Source: Bordetella parapertussis
GTDB taxonomy: Bacteria; Pseudomonadota; Gammaproteobacteria; Burkholderiales; Burkholderiaceae_C
Length of the DNA stretch: 26,294 bases
NCBI GenBank assembly: GCA_945878355.1
Contig: CAMCTC010000067.1
Coordinates: forward strand, 1-26,294
Direction of reading: 5' to 3'
Shown here piece after piece: positions 14,683-23,278 of this stretch (positions are counted from its first letter, which is position 1; each line of letters begins with the position of its first letter). Under the pieces are notes generated by a model. That model saw only the letters and a program-made list of their open reading frames with translations, had not been told where the DNA came from and searched no databases. A program made the position numbers and the translations under genes.

Positions 14683-15788
14683 AGGTTGACGGCCAGCACA
14701 GGCGCAGCCTATGGCCTTCGCCCGAGCGCGACGCGCTGTGGGTGATCGACCAGAGGGCGCTGCCGCATGCGCTGGCGATCAAGCGCTTGGACAGCGTGGG
14801 CCAAGTGCGCGCCGCGATCGCCGAGATGTGGGTGCGCGGTGCACCGCTGATCGGCGCGACCGCAGCTTACGGTATCGCGCTGCAGTGCAGCGCAGAGCCG
14901 GACGACGCAGCTTTGCGTCTAGCCCAGGTCTTGCTCGACGGTGCGCGGCCTACCGCCGTGAACCTGGCCTGGGCCACGCGCCGCATGCTCGCTGCGCTGC
15001 TGCCCTTGCCGCCGGACCAGCGTGCTGTGGCCGCCTGGTCACTGGCCGACGCGATCGCCGAGGAGGATGTTGCGGTGAACGCCGCAATCGGCCGTCACGG
15101 ACTGGCCTTGATGCAGGCGCTCGCGGCCGCGCCCACCCGGCCCGGTGTTGCACCGGTGGCTGGGCGCTCGCTGAACGTGCTGACGCACTGCAATGCCGGT
15201 TGGTTGGCCACGGTGGACTGGGGTACGGCTCTGGCGCCGGTCTACCAGGCGCAGGCTGCAGGTCTGGCGGTGCATGTCTGGGTAGACGAGACCCGACCTC
15301 GAAACCAGGGCGCCAGCCTGACCGCTTGGGAACTGGGCCAGCAAGGGGTGGCTCACACGGTGATCGCCGACAACACTGGCGGGCATCTGATGCAACGTGG
15401 TCTTGTCGATCTGGTGATCGTTGGCGCCGACCGGGTCACCGCGCGGGGCGATGTTTGCAACAAGATCGGCACCTACCTCAAAGCGCTGGCAGCGCTAGAC
15501 AACGGCGTGCCGTTCTATGTTGCGATGCCTTTTTCGACGCTGGACATGTCGATCCAGGATGGCTTGACCGAGATCGCGATCGAGCAGCGATCGCCGCGCG
15601 AGCTGACCCATGTCAGCGGCCGCGACGCGCTGGGTGCGATCACCGAAGTGCAACTGGTGCCCGATGGCAGTGCGGCGCTGAACCCGGCTTTTGACGTGAC
15701 GCCGGCCCGGTTGGTCAGCGGGCTGATCACCGAGCATGGTGTGTTGGCGGCCGACGAGGCCGTGCTGCGAACAGCGGGACGACGCTGA
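14679..15788 (+). CDS. mtnA: S-methyl-5-thioribose-1-phosphate isomerase
   Basis: 369 aa. Converts methylthioribose 1-phosphate, the product of the preceding enzyme, to methylthioribulose 1-phosphate. Seen: MWVRGAPLIGATAAYGIAL, RPTAVNLAWA, the catalytic Cys in LTHCNAGWLAT, VDETRPRNQGASLTAWEL, the catalytic Asp in IVGADRV with GDVCNKIGTY, and FYVAMPFSTLD. It starts at a GTG overlapping the mtnP stop. Later salvage genes (mtnB, mtnC, mtnD) are not adjacent; the product may go through a shunt or through genes elsewhere. It ends 8 nt before the convergent exporter gene. Confidence 0.95.
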   Translation: MKVDGQHRRSLWPSPERDALWVIDQRALPHALAIKRLDSVGQVRAAIAEMWVRGAPLIGATAAYGIALQCSAEPDDAALRLAQVLLDGARPTAVNLAWATRRMLAALLPLPPDQRAVAAWSLADAIAEEDVAVNAAIGRHGLALMQALAAAPTRPGVAPVAGRSLNVLTHCNAGWLATVDWGTALAPVYQAQAAGLAVHVWVDETRPRNQGASLTAWELGQQGVAHTVIADNTGGHLMQRGLVDLVIVGADRVTARGDVCNKIGTYLKALAALDNGVPFYVAMPFSTLDMSIQDGLTEIAIEQRSPRELTHVSGRDALGAITEVQLVPDGSAALNPAFDVTPARLVSGLITEHGVLAADEAVLRTAGRR

Positions 15789-15796
15789 CCCAGGCT

Positions 15797-16750
15797 TCAA
15801 GCCGGCCGTGATGGCCAAGTCGCAAGCAGCAAGCCCAGCAGCGCCAAGGCCAGCGCGGCGAAGTGACCGACACCGACAGCTTCACCGAGGAACAGCACCC
15901 CGACCGCTGCAGCGGCCAGCGGCAGCATCACGGTGAAGATCCCCGCTTCTGGCGCAGGCACCCGGGCCAGCCCTTTCATCCACAGCCACACGGTGGCCAC
16001 GCTGGCGGCCAACGCGTAGCCCACCAGCAGCGCCCAGATCGAGGCCTTGACGCTGCCAAAGTCGAAGCGCATTGCTTGCCAGAGTCCCAGCGGCGTCACG
16101 AGCGCCAGCCCCCACAGGTTGATCAGCGCACTGATCCGGCGTGGCGAAACGCTGCCGGTCAGGCGTTTGCCGATCACCACATAGGCCGCTTCGCAGAAGA
16201 CAGCACCCAGCAGCAGCGCGTGGCCGGCCCAGGGTGCCCATGCTTGGGGCCATGCGGCGGGCCAGCCGTTGGCGGTCGACGGGGCTGCGCCGAACGCACT
16301 GCCGTCCTGCTCTGCCCTCGTCAACGCGAGTATCACGATACCCAGCGCCGCACAGGCGATCGCCAGCATGTTGCGTCGGCTGATGTGCTCACCCAAACAG
16401 CCGCGGCACAGCAGCGCCACCGCCGCCGGCATCGCCGCCATCACCACGCCGGCAGACAGCGCTGAGGTCAGTGCCACCCCCGAGAGCATGCAGATCGAAA
16501 ACAGGAAATTACCGAGAAAACTCTCCCAGAACAACAGCCGCCGGTCGTGCGTGCTCAGCGGCGCCTCCCCTGGCGAGCGGCGAACCCAATGCATCATCGC
16601 GAGCGCAGCGATGCCGAAGCGCAGCCAAGCCAGCAGGAACACCGGCAGCGCGGCCACCAGCAGGCGCGAGGCACCAACATAGGTGCCCACCAACATCATG
16701 CTGGCGGCCAGGCAGGTATAGGCAAGATACGGCGGACGGTGGGCCCTCAT
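15797..16750 (-). CDS. EamA/DMT family transporter
   Basis: 317 aa, inner-membrane drug/metabolite-type exporter with about ten hydrophobic segments arranged as two EamA repeats. The first begins at LAYTCLAASMMLVGTYVGAS; the second, after a Trp/Ala-rich loop, begins at GHALLLGAVFCEAAYVVIGK and ends in AALALALLGLLLATWPSRPA. The start at 16750 has AAGGTGG upstream; a longer form from 16816 is possible but adds a charged, non-conserved leader. The substrate is unknown; relatives export amino acids, amines or metabolites. It lies downstream of the glutamine synthetase-like gene on the same strand with about 136 bp between. Confidence 0.85.
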   Translation of the reverse strand: MRAHRPPYLAYTCLAASMMLVGTYVGASRLLVAALPVFLLAWLRFGIAALAMMHWVRRSPGEAPLSTHDRRLLFWESFLGNFLFSICMLSGVALTSALSAGVVMAAMPAAVALLCRGCLGEHISRRNMLAIACAALGIVILALTRAEQDGSAFGAAPSTANGWPAAWPQAWAPWAGHALLLGAVFCEAAYVVIGKRLTGSVSPRRISALINLWGLALVTPLGLWQAMRFDFGSVKASIWALLVGYALAASVATVWLWMKGLARVPAPEAGIFTVMLPLAAAAVGVLFLGEAVGVGHFAALALALLGLLLATWPSRPA

Positions 16751-16886
16751 CGACGCACCGCCACCTTGGCGTTCGAGCCCACCCTCAGCGCCACGGTCGT
16801 CCAAAGTCTCGGGCACCTGCCTGTGTCACTGACCTTCGATCCTTCGGGGACAGCGCGCCGCCAGCGTTGGGCAGGACTGGAGCTCA

Positions 16887-18251
16887 TCAATGCGCGGCTG
16901 CATAGCGCTGCAATTCCCAATCGCTGACGTGGCGGGCATGTTCGTTGAACTCTACGCGCTTGAGATCGATGAACTGCTTGCAGAGCATTGGGCCAAGCGC
17001 CGCGGTGATCACCGGGTCGGCGTCCAACTCGTCCAGGGCTTGGCCCAGGCTTTGCGGCAGCAGCGCGATGCCGCGCCCAGCGATCTCGAATGGGCTGAGC
17101 TCGGTCAAGTCATCCTCGGTCGCTTCGGGCAAGGCCAGCGAATGCTCTATGCCGTCGATTCCGGCAGCGATCAGCGCAGCGCAGGCCAGGTAGGGATTGG
17201 CACTGGCGTCGGGCAATCGCCATTCAAAGCGGCCGCCCAGCGTGCGCAGCAGCGCTGTGCGGTTGTCGGGCCCATGCGTCACATGGGTGGGTGCCCAGCG
17301 AGCGAGCGAGATTGACCTGTCCAAGTTCAGGCGTTTATAGCTGTTGACGGTGGGGGCAGCCAAGGCACACAGGGCGGCCGAGTGCGACAGCACACCCGCG
17401 GCGAACTGTCGGCCCAGGGCTGAAAGCGGCTCTGTGGTGTCGACCGAGCCGTCGGCGCGATGCGCGACGAACAGGTTGCGTGCATTGTCATGTCGGTCAT
17501 GAGGGTTGCCGGACCACATCGAGACGTGGATGTTCATGCCGCTGCCGGGTTGGTCGGCAAAGGGCTTGGGCATCATCGAAAACACCATGTCCTGGGCCTC
17601 AGCCAGCATGTGCGCCGCCTGCTTGAACAGCATCAAGTGGTCGGCGCTGGCCAGCACCTCGTAGGCGCCGAAATTGACTTCAAACTGGCCATGCGCGCCT
17701 CCATGGGCAAGCTGCAGCACGTCCAGGCCGCAAGCTTCAAGGGCTTGCTGCAGCGCCTGCAGATATCCGCGTTGTCGATGCAGGCTCCTCAAATCATGAC
17801 TTGGATTGCTCAGCCGGTCGGCGTCGTCGGCCGGTAACCATTGGCCGGCGACGCACTTGAGCAGAAAGAATTCGGGTTCGATCGAGGTGCGCAAATGCCA
17901 ACCCTTGGCAGCAAGTCTGGCGATCTGGCGGCGCAAGACCTGACGTGGACAGGCTTCGAAGGGTTCGTTGGCGACGAAGCCGTCACACACCACGCGTGCA
18001 TAGCCCGGCATCCAAGGCAGGGCACGGGCCGTGCTGGCCGAACCTCGCGCCCAGTAGGCCGATCGTGGGCCGCTGCGCGGCAGGTCGCTGCCTGTGATGG
18101 ACGGTCCGGAAAAGGCAGCGCCCTCGGTCAGCAAGTCATCCAGGTGAGCCAGCGGTACCAACTTACCCCGCGCCACACCGTGGATGTCTGTGAATTGAGC
18201 GATCAGCGTGTGCACGCCTTTGGCCGCAAGTTGCTCTCGAAGGTCCTTCAT
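16887..18251 (-). CDS. Glutamine synthetase-family ligase (GlnT-like)
   Basis: 454 aa, glutamine synthetase fold. The beta-grasp N-domain has LIAQFTDIHGVARGKLVPLA. The catalytic domain has IEPEFFLL (metal Glu), QFEVNFGAYEVL, PGSGMNIHVSMW, NSYKRLNLD (ammonia/glutamate site), DNRTALLRTLGGRFEWRLPD (Arg finger and metal Glu) and ANPYLACAALIAAGIDGIEH. I see no adenylylation loop like that of housekeeping GlnA. Relatives include type III (GlnT) enzymes and gamma-glutamyl-amine ligases such as the putrescine enzymes PuuA/SpuI. The aminotransferase upstream argues for amine or omega-amino-acid catabolism, but the substrate cannot be read from the sequence. Confidence 0.82.
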   Translation of the reverse strand: MKDLREQLAAKGVHTLIAQFTDIHGVARGKLVPLAHLDDLLTEGAAFSGPSITGSDLPRSGPRSAYWARGSASTARALPWMPGYARVVCDGFVANEPFEACPRQVLRRQIARLAAKGWHLRTSIEPEFFLLKCVAGQWLPADDADRLSNPSHDLRSLHRQRGYLQALQQALEACGLDVLQLAHGGAHGQFEVNFGAYEVLASADHLMLFKQAAHMLAEAQDMVFSMMPKPFADQPGSGMNIHVSMWSGNPHDRHDNARNLFVAHRADGSVDTTEPLSALGRQFAAGVLSHSAALCALAAPTVNSYKRLNLDRSISLARWAPTHVTHGPDNRTALLRTLGGRFEWRLPDASANPYLACAALIAAGIDGIEHSLALPEATEDDLTELSPFEIAGRGIALLPQSLGQALDELDADPVITAALGPMLCKQFIDLKRVEFNEHARHVSDWELQRYAAAH

Positions 18252-18591
18252 CTGGGTTCTCCCGCTTTTTGCAGTGCCCTGATTCTGATCTTTTGTCTAG
18301 AGGCTGCGCGCGGAAACCGCATGGTGAGGGCATTTGACGGACTGTTCTGGTCTGGGTAACCGCTTTGACCGCGCGTCGGGTGGGCCAGGGTCGCCGCAGA
18401 GCGTGGGCGACAGCCTGCTCAGGCCGAGTTGGCAGCGGCCTTGCGACGCTTTGAGCCGAGGGCGCCGCGCAAACCGTGGAGATTTGCCGGGCGCATCGCG
18501 CGGACCAGACCCTGACCCGCGCTGATGAAACCCATGCGCCGCCGCGCAAGCCAAGGTCTGGCCTGGCTTGCCGGGGCGCTACCGGGCTGGA
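18252..18591. other. Non-coding gap with a hairpin behind the aminotransferase gene
   Basis: About 340 bp with no convincing gene; short frames here are GC-rich and lack family motifs. A perfect 8-bp inverted repeat (GCAAGCCA at 18546-18553, TGGCTTGC at 18564-18571) with a 10-nt loop lies just past the aminotransferase stop and could terminate or stabilise that mRNA, although no T-tract follows. The part near 18290 probably holds the promoter of the glutamine synthetase-like gene; I could not define its boxes. Confidence 0.4.
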
Positions 18592-19947
18592 TCAGGCGTT
18601 GCGCCGAATCGCCCCACGCACGGTGTCAACCAGTTGGTCGATCTGGCCGCGTTCGATGATCAGCGGTGGCGACAGCGCCAAGGTGTCCCCTGTGGTGCGC
18701 AGCAGCACACCGCGCTCGTAGCAGTCGAGGAAGATGTTGAACGCGCGCTTGGCCGGCTCGCCCGGCAGCGAGGACAGCTCAATGCCACCGACCAAGCCGA
18801 TGTTGCGGATGTCGATCACGTTGGGTTCTCCCCGCAGCGAGTGCACGGCATCGCCGAAATAGCCTTGCATCGCCGAGGCGCGTGTCAGCAAGCCCTCATC
18901 TTCGTAGGTGGCCAGCGTGCCCAGACCTGCTGCGCAGGCCAGCGGGTGGCTGGAGTAGGTGTAGCCGTGGAAGAACTCGATCAGATGCTCGGGGCCGTTC
19001 ATGAAAGCATCGTGGATGCTCTGCTTGACGGCTACCGCCCCCATCGGCACGCTGCCGTTGGTCAGGCCCTTGGCCATCACGATCATGTCGGGGGTGACGC
19101 CAAAGGTCTGGGCCGCGAACGGGTTGCCGGTTCGGCCGAAACCGGTGATCACCTCGTCGAAGATCAACAGGATGCCGTGCTTGTCGCAGATCTCGCGCAG
19201 TTTGTTCAGGTAGCCCTTGGGCGGCACCAGCACGCCAGTTGATCCTGCCACCGGCTCGACGATCACGGCCGCAATCGTGCTGGGGTCGTGCAATGCGCAC
19301 AAGCGTTCCAGATCCTCGGCGATCTCCGCGCCATGTTCGGGTTGACCGACCGAGAATGCGTTGCGAATGGGGTCATGGGTGTGGCGGATGTGGTCGACAC
19401 CTGCCAGCATGGCGCCGAAATGCTTGCGGTTCGCGACCATGCCTCCGACCGATATGCCGCCGAAATTCACCCCGTGGTAGCCGCGTTCGCGGCCAATCAG
19501 CCGGGTGCGCTGGCCTTCGCCGCGCACGCGGTGGTAGGCCAGAGCCATCTTCAGCGCCGTCTCCACCGACTCGGAACCCGAGTTGGTGAAGAAGACCTTG
19601 TTCAGCCCCGCTGGTGTGAGCTTGGCCACTTTGTCGGCAAGCTCGAAGGCCTTCGGATGCGCCATCTGGAAAGGCGGTGCGAAATCCATCTCCGCCGCTT
19701 GGTCCTGGATCGCCTTGACGATCTTGGGTCTGCCATGGCCCGCGTTGACGCACCACAGGCCCGCCACGCCGTCTAGGATCTGGCGGCCATCGTCGGTCCA
19801 GTAATGCATGCCAGCGGCCTTGACGAACAGGCGCGGGTTCTTCTTGAACTGCCGGTTCGCGGTAAAGGGCATCCAGTAGGCGTCCATCTTCTGGCTGCCG
19901 GTGGCTTCGGCGGCTTGCATCAGGGCGGGGTCAACAGCTTTGTTCAT
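18592..19947 (-). CDS. Beta-alanine (omega-amino acid):pyruvate aminotransferase
   Basis: 451-aa class III, PLP-dependent aminotransferase. Seen: YWMPFTANRQFKKNPRL, DGVAGLWCVNAGHGRPKIV, FTNSGSESVETALKMA (phosphate binding), RERGYHGVNFGGISVGGM, IFDEVITGFGRTG (PLP Asp), MAKGLTNGSVPMGAV (Schiff-base Lys) and HGYTYSSHPLACAAGL. The WMPFTANR block is characteristic of beta-alanine:pyruvate transaminases (BauA/OapT), which also accept other omega-amino acids and amines, yielding alanine and malonate semialdehyde from beta-alanine. The start at 19947 has AGGAG 6 nt upstream. It is divergent from an Lrp-type regulator gene 159 bp away, probably its controller. Confidence 0.9.
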   Translation of the reverse strand: MNKAVDPALMQAAEATGSQKMDAYWMPFTANRQFKKNPRLFVKAAGMHYWTDDGRQILDGVAGLWCVNAGHGRPKIVKAIQDQAAEMDFAPPFQMAHPKAFELADKVAKLTPAGLNKVFFTNSGSESVETALKMALAYHRVRGEGQRTRLIGRERGYHGVNFGGISVGGMVANRKHFGAMLAGVDHIRHTHDPIRNAFSVGQPEHGAEIAEDLERLCALHDPSTIAAVIVEPVAGSTGVLVPPKGYLNKLREICDKHGILLIFDEVITGFGRTGNPFAAQTFGVTPDMIVMAKGLTNGSVPMGAVAVKQSIHDAFMNGPEHLIEFFHGYTYSSHPLACAAGLGTLATYEDEGLLTRASAMQGYFGDAVHSLRGEPNVIDIRNIGLVGGIELSSLPGEPAKRAFNIFLDCYERGVLLRTTGDTLALSPPLIIERGQIDQLVDTVRGAIRRNA

Positions 19948-20081
19948 GGAGGGCTCCTGTGGGTGCCGGACATGGAATGACGGCACGATTCAACGGCGTG
20001 AAATGGCAGTGTATGCAACTGGGCGCGCAATGTGTTCGCGTCTTGAGCCAGACAAGCGCTTGACGGCGCAATAACATGCGG

Positions 20082-20095
20082 TTTCATTGATGAAA
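20082..20095. promoter_or_regulatory. Candidate Lrp-type operator between aminotransferase and regulator genes
   Basis: TTTCAT-TG-ATGAAA is an inverted repeat with a 2-nt centre, followed by a partial repeat (TTTGAAACTTCAT, 20096-20108). AT-rich dyads of this form in a divergent promoter region suit Lrp/AsnC regulators. It lies immediately before the regulator start codon, so autoregulation is likely. Confidence 0.5.
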
Positions 20096-20106
20096 TTTGA
20101 AACTTC

Positions 20107-20586
20107 ATGCCAAAAATCAACCAAGAGATGCAACTGGATGCGATTGACCGGCACATCCTGACGGAATTGCAACTGGACGGCAGGCTGTCCAACCAGGACT
20201 TGGCGCTGCGGGTGCATCTGTCGCCTTCGGCCTGTTTGCGACGGGTCAAGCTGCTCGAGGAGAGCGGGGTGATCGACCGCTATGTTGCCTTGCTCAATCC
20301 CAAGCGGGTGGGTCGCTACGGCACGAGCTACACGATCGTCAACCTCGAGAGCACGCAAGCGCAACAGCAGGAGGCCTTCGAACAGGCGGTGCGCGACACG
20401 CCGGAGATTCTGGACTGTTTCTATGTGGCGGGCGCGAATGACTATCTGCTTCGATTCGCGTTTCGTGACGCCGAGGACTTGGAACGCTTGCACGCGGAGG
20501 TGTTGCCGCGCCTGCCGGGGGTGTTGCGTTCGAATTCGATGCTGGTGCTGCGCACAGTGAAGAAGACCACCGCCTTGCCTTTGTAG
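20107..20586 (+). CDS. Lrp/AsnC family transcriptional regulator
   Basis: 159 aa. The N-terminal winged helix-turn-helix (about 10-60) reads LDAIDRHILTELQLDGRLSN then LALRVHLSPSACLRRVKLLE. The C-terminal ligand-binding RAM domain (about 70-150) has VRDTPEILDCFYVAGANDYL and a typical hydrophobic end. Family members sense amino acids and often regulate a divergent catabolic gene, here the omega-amino-acid aminotransferase. The start has little Shine-Dalgarno character, but the ATG fits family length and lies just after a dyad. The ligand is likely the aminotransferase substrate or a related amine (inference). Confidence 0.93.
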   Translation: MPKINQEMQLDAIDRHILTELQLDGRLSNQDLALRVHLSPSACLRRVKLLEESGVIDRYVALLNPKRVGRYGTSYTIVNLESTQAQQQEAFEQAVRDTPEILDCFYVAGANDYLLRFAFRDAEDLERLHAEVLPRLPGVLRSNSMLVLRTVKKTTALPL

Positions 20587-20673
20587 TCAGCGGCAGTCTT
20601 GGCGCCGTTTTGCCAACGTCAAGCTCATGGCTCGACGCGAGCTTGCAGCTTCGCAGTTGACCGTGTCGCGATC

Positions 20674-20709
20674 TTTCACATCGGGAAAGCCCTATTTCGC
20701 AATGTGAAA
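20674..20709. promoter_or_regulatory. Long inverted repeat far upstream of aceA
   Basis: TTTCACATCGGGAAA (20674-20688) faces TTTCGCAATGTGAAA (20695-20709). The outer 8 bp match perfectly, and the inner bases largely match. It lies about 200 bp before aceA and 90 bp after the regulator stop. It is a candidate site for a dimeric activator or repressor of the glyoxylate shunt; which one is unknown. Confidence 0.45.
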
Positions 20710-20793
20710 TTAGACTATGCTGCACCGCAGCACATCTTTTCACTTGGTCGTATGTCATTCCGCATCATGGAAAAATATTCGTAACATGTTGAT

Positions 20794-20828
20794 TTGTATG
20801 TCAATAAAAATGTGTCTTCTATAAGACA
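20794..20828 (+). promoter_or_regulatory. Putative aceA promoter with overlapping dyad operator
   Basis: A possible -35 (TTGTAT, 20794-20799) and -10 (TTCTAT, 20817-20822) are 17 nt apart. The -10 lies inside the dyad TGTCTT-CTAT-AAGACA (20813-20828), so a bound dimer would block the promoter. The leader to the aceA start is about 75 nt. Confidence 0.45.
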
Positions 20829-20905
20829 TAAGTCTCGTGATCTGCTCGGTGGGCCGTTACGCTTGATGAACTGACTCACCCACTTTGAACCCCAAGGAGC
20901 ACTTC

Positions 20906-22204
20906 ATGAGCACGTTGACCCGCGAGCAGCAAATCGCCGCCATCGAAAAAGACTGGGCCGAAAACCCGCGCTGGAAAGGCATCAAGCGCGGCTACACCGC
21001 CGCCGACGTGGTTCGTCTGCGCGGCTCTGTGCAGGTCGACCACACCTTGGCCAAGCGCGGTGCCGACAAGCTGTGGAACTTGATCAACACAGAGCCCTTT
21101 GTCAACACGCTCGGTGCGCTGACCGGCAACCAGGCCATGCAACAAGTCAAGGCCGGCCTGAAGGCGATCTACCTCAGCGGCTGGCAAGTCGCCGGTGACG
21201 CCAACAGCAATGGCGAGATGTACCCCGACCAGTCGCTGTACTCAGTGGATTCTGTGCCCAAGGTCGTCAAGAAGATCAACGCCACCTTGGCCCGCGCCGA
21301 CCAAATCCAGTGGAGCGAGGGCAAGAACGACATCGACTATTTCGCGCCTATCGTGGCCGACGCCGAAGCTGGTTTCGGTGGCGTGCTCAACGCTTTCGAG
21401 TTGATGAAGGCGATGATCGAAGCTGGCGCCGCAGGCGTGCACTTCGAAGACCAACTCGCTGCTGCCAAGAAGTGCGGTCACATGGGTGGCAAGGTGCTGG
21501 TTCCCACGCGTGAAGCCTGCTCCAAGCTGATCGCCGCCCGCCTGGCTGCTGATGTGATGGGCACGCCCACCATCTTGTTGGCCCGCACCGACGCCGAGGC
21601 CGCCGACTTGGTCACCAGCGATGTCGATGACATCGACAAACCCTTCCTGACGGGTGAGCGCACCGTTGAAGGCTTCTACCGCACCAACAACGGTATTGAT
21701 CAGGCTATTAGCCGCGGCCTGGCTTATGCCGAATACGCCGACCTGATCTGGTGCGAGACTGGCACGCCGGACCTGGCTTTCGCCAAGAAGTTCGCCGATG
21801 CGATCCACGCCAAATTCCCGGGCAAGCTGTTGGCCTACAACTGCTCGCCCAGCTTCAATTGGAAGAAGAACCTCGACGACGCAACCATTGCGAAGTTCCA
21901 GCGCGAACTCGGCGCGATGGGTTACAAGTTCCAGTTCATCACGCTGGCTGGATTCCACAGCCTGAACTACGGCATGTTCGATCTGGCCTACGGCTACGCG
22001 CGCAACAACATGTCGGCCTTTGTAGAGTTGCAGCAAAAGGAATTCGCCGCCGCTGAGCGGGGATTCACCGCTGTCAAGCATCAGCGCGAAGTTGGCACCG
22101 GTTACTTTGACGCCGTGACCACAACGATTGAGGCCAATGCATCAACGGCGGCGCTCAAGGGCTCGACCGAGGACGCGCAGTTCTTCGACAAGAAGCACGG
22201 CTGA
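20906..22204 (+). CDS. aceA: Isocitrate lyase
   Basis: 432 aa. Cleaves isocitrate to succinate and glyoxylate, the first step of the glyoxylate shunt needed for growth on acetate and fatty acids. Seen: [32 protein letters not shown] (Mg binding), [20 protein letters not shown] with the catalytic [16 protein letters not shown], and [10 protein letters not shown] near the C-terminus. The ATG at 20906 follows AAGGAG; an upstream in-frame TTG at 20885 is less likely. Monocistronic: its own promoter region is about 300 bp long and a hairpin follows. Malate synthase is not in the window. An acyl-CoA dehydrogenase 3 kb away fits the same acetate/fatty-acid theme, but the link is loose. Confidence 0.97.
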   Translation: MSTLTREQQIAAIEKDWAENPRWKGIKRGYTAADVVRLRGSVQVDHTLAKRGADKLWNLINTEPFVNTLGALTGNQAMQQVKAGLKAIYLSGWQVAGDANSNGEMYPDQSLYSVDSVPKVVKKINATLARADQIQWSEGKNDIDYFAPIVADAEAGFGGVLNAFELMKAMIEAGAAGVHFEDQLAAAKKCGHMGGKVLVPTREACSKLIAARLAADVMGTPTILLARTDAEAADLVTSDVDDIDKPFLTGERTVEGFYRTNNGIDQAISRGLAYAEYADLIWCETGTPDLAFAKKFADAIHAKFPGKLLAYNCSPSFNWKKNLDDATIAKFQRELGAMGYKFQFITLAGFHSLNYGMFDLAYGYARNNMSAFVELQQKEFAAAERGFTAVKHQREVGTGYFDAVTTTIEANASTAALKGSTEDAQFFDKKHG

Positions 22205-22224
22205 TCGATCTGGCGACTTGAAGC

Positions 22225-22250
22225 GGCATGGCCTGAATCTAGGCCATGCC
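22225..22250. terminator. Bidirectional hairpin between convergent genes
   Basis: A perfect 10-bp stem (GGCATGGCCT / AGGCCATGCC) with loop GAATCT, extended by an outer CTGGCG (22210-22215) and CGCCAG (22253-22258). It lies between the ends of aceA and the convergent transglutaminase-like gene and probably terminates both, although no T-tract is strong. Confidence 0.7.
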
Positions 22251-22263
22251 CACGCCAGACTCG

Positions 22264-22968
22264 CTACTTGGCTCGCGCGGACGCCACCTCGATGTCTACT
22301 TCGGCCAGGAAGTCAGCGCCTTGGTCGCGTGAGGTGTTGCCGGCGACCCAGCCGGGATAGTGCAGGCGGAAATCGGCCAGCAGCTGCTCCAGCGGCAGTT
22401 CGTTGAAGCTGCCACGCTGGGTCACGTATTCCATGTGCCGGTTGCCGGCGCGGTCGAATGGGTGGTAGATCGAGTCGGCTTGGCCGTCGAATTCCAGCGC
22501 CATCAGCCCGAAACGATCGCACAGTTCGACGTTGAAGGCCGGGGTGGCTTTGCGCCAGTCGCCGTCCAGCCAGATTTCGGTGTAGCCATGCCAGTAAAAG
22601 ATATCGGTCTTCATGCTCTGGCGCATGCGCTCGGTGCTGAGATGGTTGCGCACATCGGCAAAACCCAGCCGCGCCGGGATGCCCGCTGCACGACTGGCCG
22701 CAGCCAACAGCGTGGCCTTGGGAACGCACCAGCCCAGGCCTTGCGCGATCACCGTGCTGGCTTTCATGCCGGTAGCTGAGAGATCGCAGCGATAGGGGTC
22801 GTAGCGGAACCCATCGCGCACGGCGTAGTACAACGCCACCGCTCGTTCGCGGTCATTGCTGCCCTGGGCATGCCGCTGCGCGAACCCAAGCACTGCCGGG
22901 TGATCGCTGTCGATCAGCGGCGTGGGTGCCAGCGTGGCTGCATCGGGTCGGTTCGGGTTCGGGTTCAT
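22264..22968 (-). CDS. Transglutaminase-like cysteine peptidase family protein
   Basis: 234 aa. The transglutaminase/peptidase triad is visible: Cys in GLGWCVPKATLLAAASRAAG, His in FYWHGYTEIWLDG and Asp in DGDWRKATPAFN. The preceding stretch (ALYYAVRDGFRYDP) is the usual lead-in helix. No signal peptide is seen, so it is probably cytoplasmic. Such bacterial proteins are mostly uncharacterised and may act as peptidases or amidases. The start at 22968 is favoured because GAGGAG lies 6 nt upstream; an ATG two codons earlier would abut that site, and 23019 lacks one. It is convergent with aceA and shares its terminator hairpin. Confidence 0.85.
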   Translation of the reverse strand: MNPNPNRPDAATLAPTPLIDSDHPAVLGFAQRHAQGSNDRERAVALYYAVRDGFRYDPYRCDLSATGMKASTVIAQGLGWCVPKATLLAAASRAAGIPARLGFADVRNHLSTERMRQSMKTDIFYWHGYTEIWLDGDWRKATPAFNVELCDRFGLMALEFDGQADSIYHPFDRAGNRHMEYVTQRGSFNELPLEQLLADFRLHYPGWVAGNTSRDQGADFLAEVDIEVASARAK

Positions 22969-23054
22969 AGGCATCTCCTCAGGGACAGTTTCGCGGCAGT
23001 CTTCGGGACTCGATGTCACGGGTGCACCAGACGGTGCCGGCCAAGCAGGCTTGA

Positions 23055-23245
23055 CTCCGCAAGGACTTGTCCGACTGGGTGCGTCACGAAGACCTGAAGA
23101 TTCTTTTTCCGCCCACGGTGTTTCCGGTCAACAGCGTCAAGGCAATGCGTACCTGCTGATGGCTCAATCAGCAGAGGCTCCGTGGACGTGATGATGGAGC
23201 CGTTTGCCGAGGCTGTGTTCAAGAAGCGGTGCTGCGGCGCCCGCC
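23055..23245 (+). pseudogene. Decayed 2-hydroxychromene-2-carboxylate isomerase (DsbA-like) fragment
   Basis: Plus-strand translation from 23055 gives LRKDLSDWVRHEDLKILFPP then TVFPVNSVKAMR before a stop; the next frame continues as LLMAQSAEAPW, and a third as MMEPFAEAVF. In order these match the C-terminal half of the DsbA-like 2-hydroxychromene-2-carboxylate isomerase/glutathione transferase kappa family (the FPVNSVxAMR and FAEAVF blocks). At least two frameshifts and missing N- and C-termini show it is dead. The neighbouring genes give no aromatic-degradation context. The match is from memory of the family, not from a search. Confidence 0.55.
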
Positions 23246-23278
23246 GGCCGCAGGATGGCGCCTCAGCCTCGCGCAGCC

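Noticed and set aside
14711..15694. 327-codon plus-strand frame overlapping mtnA
   Set aside because: Arg/Gly-rich alternate frame; mtnA has the catalytic Cys and Asp motifs in its own frame.
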